Source: Culturomica massiliensis
Lineage (GTDB): Bacteria > Bacteroidota > Bacteroidia > Bacteroidales > Marinifilaceae
Direction: 5' to 3'
NCBI RefSeq assembly: GCF_900091655.1
Contig: NZ_LT594620.1
Coordinates: forward strand, 62,001-126,000
DNA length: 64,000 nt
Shown here: piece by piece, positions 62,714 through 64,000 of the stretch
How positions within the stretch are numbered: the first letter of the stretch is position 1
Layout: each line of letters starts with the position of its first letter
Made by a program: the position numbers and the translations under genes
Notes under the pieces: model-generated
Seen by the model: only the letters and a program-made list of their open reading frames with translations
Told to the model about the DNA's origin: nothing
Database searches by the model: none

Positions 62714-63736
62714 TTATAGATTTTTATAATATTCTTTATACCATTGTGCAAACCGGGTAATGCCTTCTTCGAGGGAAGTCGTCGGTTTATAATGAAAATC
62801 ACGTTCCAATTTACGGGTATCGGCCCAGGTTTGGTAGACATCGCCGGGCTGCATGCCGACATATTCTTTTTGAGCTTCTTTGCCTAAGTTTCGTTCCAGG
62901 ATGTGGATAAAATCCATCAGTTGCATGGAGGAACCGTGCCCGATGTTGTATATGACTGCGGGGATACCGGCCGTGTCTTCGCTTGCCTGTTCCGGATGCT
63001 CTGTAATTTTGACAATACCTTCAATGATGTCGTCGATGTAGGTGAAGTCGCGGGCCAGTTTTCCGTTGTTAAAAATCCGGATGGGACGGTTGGCAGCAAT
63101 GGATCCGGCGAATAAGATGGGTGCCATATCCGGACGTCCGTAAGGTCCGTATACCGTGAAGAAACGAAGGCCGATGGTGTGGATTTTGTATAAGTGAGAA
63201 TAGGTATAGGCCATCAGTTCGTTACTTTTTTTAGTAGCGGCGTATATGCTTACGGGGTGATCGACTTGTTCAGCCTCGTTGAACGGTACATTTTGTGAAT
63301 TGCCATATACCGAAGAGGAAGAGGCATAGATCAGGCGAGGGCAATTGTGGTTGCGACAGCCTTCAAGCAGGTTCAGGAAACCGCAGATATTGCTTTGGAT
63401 GTAAGCTTCCGGATTCTTCAGACTGTAGCGGACTCCTGCCTGGGCTGCCAGATTAATCATACAGTCGAAATGATTGTTGGCCAGGATTTCGTTCAATTGT
63501 GTTTTGTCGCACAGATCCATCTGCCGGAATATATAGCCCGGTAATGTCACAGATCGTATTTCCCGGCCGTATTGAGGCTGAGAGATGCCGCATTTTTCCA
63601 ACCGGGCTTTTTTGAGATTGATATCATAATAATCGTTGATGGAATCAATACCGTAAACCCGGTGTCCGCGAGAAGTCAACGCTTCTGTCAGGAATGAACC
63701 GATAAATCCTGCTGTTCCTGTAATGAAGATGTACAT
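62714..63736 (-). CDS. NAD-dependent sugar-nucleotide epimerase (UDP-glucuronate 4-epimerase-like)
   Basis: 340 residues, extended short-chain dehydrogenase. NAD motif TGTAGFIGSFL, GIDSINDYYDINLKKARLE, NLAAQAGVRYS, SSSSVYG and the catalytic YAATKKSNE (Tyr-x-x-x-Lys). The IDSINDYYD and QAGVRYS motifs are those of GalE-type UDP-glucuronate epimerases, which supply UDP-galacturonate for surface polysaccharides. No polysaccharide cluster is visible beside it. Confidence 0.92.
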   Translation of the reverse strand: MYIFITGTAGFIGSFLTEALTSRGHRVYGIDSINDYYDINLKKARLEKCGISQPQYGREIRSVTLPGYIFRQMDLCDKTQLNEILANNHFDCMINLAAQAGVRYSLKNPEAYIQSNICGFLNLLEGCRNHNCPRLIYASSSSVYGNSQNVPFNEAEQVDHPVSIYAATKKSNELMAYTYSHLYKIHTIGLRFFTVYGPYGRPDMAPILFAGSIAANRPIRIFNNGKLARDFTYIDDIIEGIVKITEHPEQASEDTAGIPAVIYNIGHGSSMQLMDFIHILERNLGKEAQKEYVGMQPGDVYQTWADTRKLERDFHYKPTTSLEEGITRFAQWYKEYYKNL

Positions 63737-63869
63737 ATTTGAATCTGAACGAAGTTTTCAATCATTTAAAACTCGGACAAAGTTAGGATTATTTTTGATT
63801 TCCGATTTTCGATTTATGATTTGTTTTGTTGTTGCTGTTGTAAAAAAATCGTGTATTACTAAGTAGTGT

Positions 63870-63949
63870 AAGAATAAAAAATAAGTGGCCGAGATTCCGG
63901 CCACTTATAACTACTAACCCTAAACAGAAACAAACTATGAAAAATTTTC
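63870..63949 (-). ncRNA. Candidate small RNA or attenuated leader upstream of the epimerase
   Basis: On the minus strand a TATCTTTG -7 box (63962-63955) is followed about 50 bases later by a perfect 10-bp terminator ATAAGTGGCC / GGCCACTTAT (63881-63890 / 63899-63908) with a T run. The product would be about 80 bases and would end 135 bases before the epimerase start. It may be an independent sRNA or a leader controlling the epimerase. A 62-codon frame runs through the terminator and is not believed. The -33 box is weak. Confidence 0.45.
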
Positions 63950-64000
63950 TGCTACAAAGATACTTCTTTAGTGACATGTTGCTAATTAAATATTGTTAAT

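Noticed and set aside
63789..63977. 62-codon frame on the minus strand at the right edge
   Set aside because: It crosses a perfect rho-independent terminator and a promoter box, so it is more likely a shadow of a small RNA region.

Overview
The window looks like a chromosomal piece of a gut-type Bacteroidota (order Bacteroidales; a relative of Odoribacter or Butyricimonas is a guess). The signs are promoters of the Bacteroidales form (-33 TTTG, about 19-21 bases, -7 TAnnTTTG), start codons without Shine-Dalgarno sequences, a DUF4251 protein, a large secreted S8 protease, AraC/TPR regulators of Bacteroidales type, an HAE1 efflux operon, and mobile-element genes typical of Bacteroides (MobV relaxase, paired excisionase-like HTH proteins, tyrosine recombinase).

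Layout. 0-6 kb: secreted subtilase (cut by the left edge), DUF4251 protein, mnmE. 5.9-9.2 kb: an accessory insert at the 3' end of mnmE carrying an hsdM remnant, a tripartite hipB-hipS-hipT toxin-antitoxin operon and an unknown gene; a second copy of the mnmE terminal codons (Cys-Ile-Gly-Lys-stop) lies at 9156-9170 and marks its far end. 9.4-20.5 kb: AraC regulator plus four-PAS hybrid histidine kinase, then a MFP-RND-OMF-TetR efflux operon with a divergent AraC gene. 20.7-29.1 kb: TPR/membrane regulator, papain-like lipoprotein, a tandemly duplicated small lipoprotein, and a large secreted GH31 glycosidase with dockerin-like and cohesin-like C-terminal modules. 29.2-38 kb: housekeeping genes (YgbA-like, ftsY, a low-molecular-weight phosphatase, a DEAD-box helicase, a DUF5063-exonuclease pair, a GAF-histidine kinase pair), SRP RNA, two tRNA-Thr genes and a CorC/HlyC transporter. 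37.9-43.2 kb: a minus-strand operon lplA-E2-E1-flavodoxin-DCC for a lipoate-dependent 2-oxoacid dehydrogenase.

44.1-46.2 kb holds the most interesting unit: a SIR2-SLOG gene (ThsA-like) and a TIR gene (ThsB-like), that is, a type I Thoeris-like anti-phage system. It is unusual because the genes converge and overlap tail to tail, both have the same 17-base sequence in front of their start codon (so the pair sits between perfect inverted repeats), and the SIR2 catalytic histidine is replaced by asparagine. A decayed S41 protease gene follows, then TraB/GumN, serine hydrolase, S41 protease and lipoprotein genes (46.5-53.0 kb).

53.5-61.0 kb is a 7.5-kb integrated mobilizable element at the 3' end of a tRNA-Ser gene, bounded by 24-base direct repeats with one mismatch. 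It carries a two-gene membrane-protein cargo of unknown function, a frameshifted MobV relaxase with a likely oriT, two excisionase-like HTH genes, a strongly structured candidate ncRNA with its own consensus promoter, an XRE regulator, an unknown gene and a twice-frameshifted integrase. NhaA, a UDP-sugar epimerase and a candidate small RNA close the window.

All family assignments come from reading motifs by eye; no database search was run.
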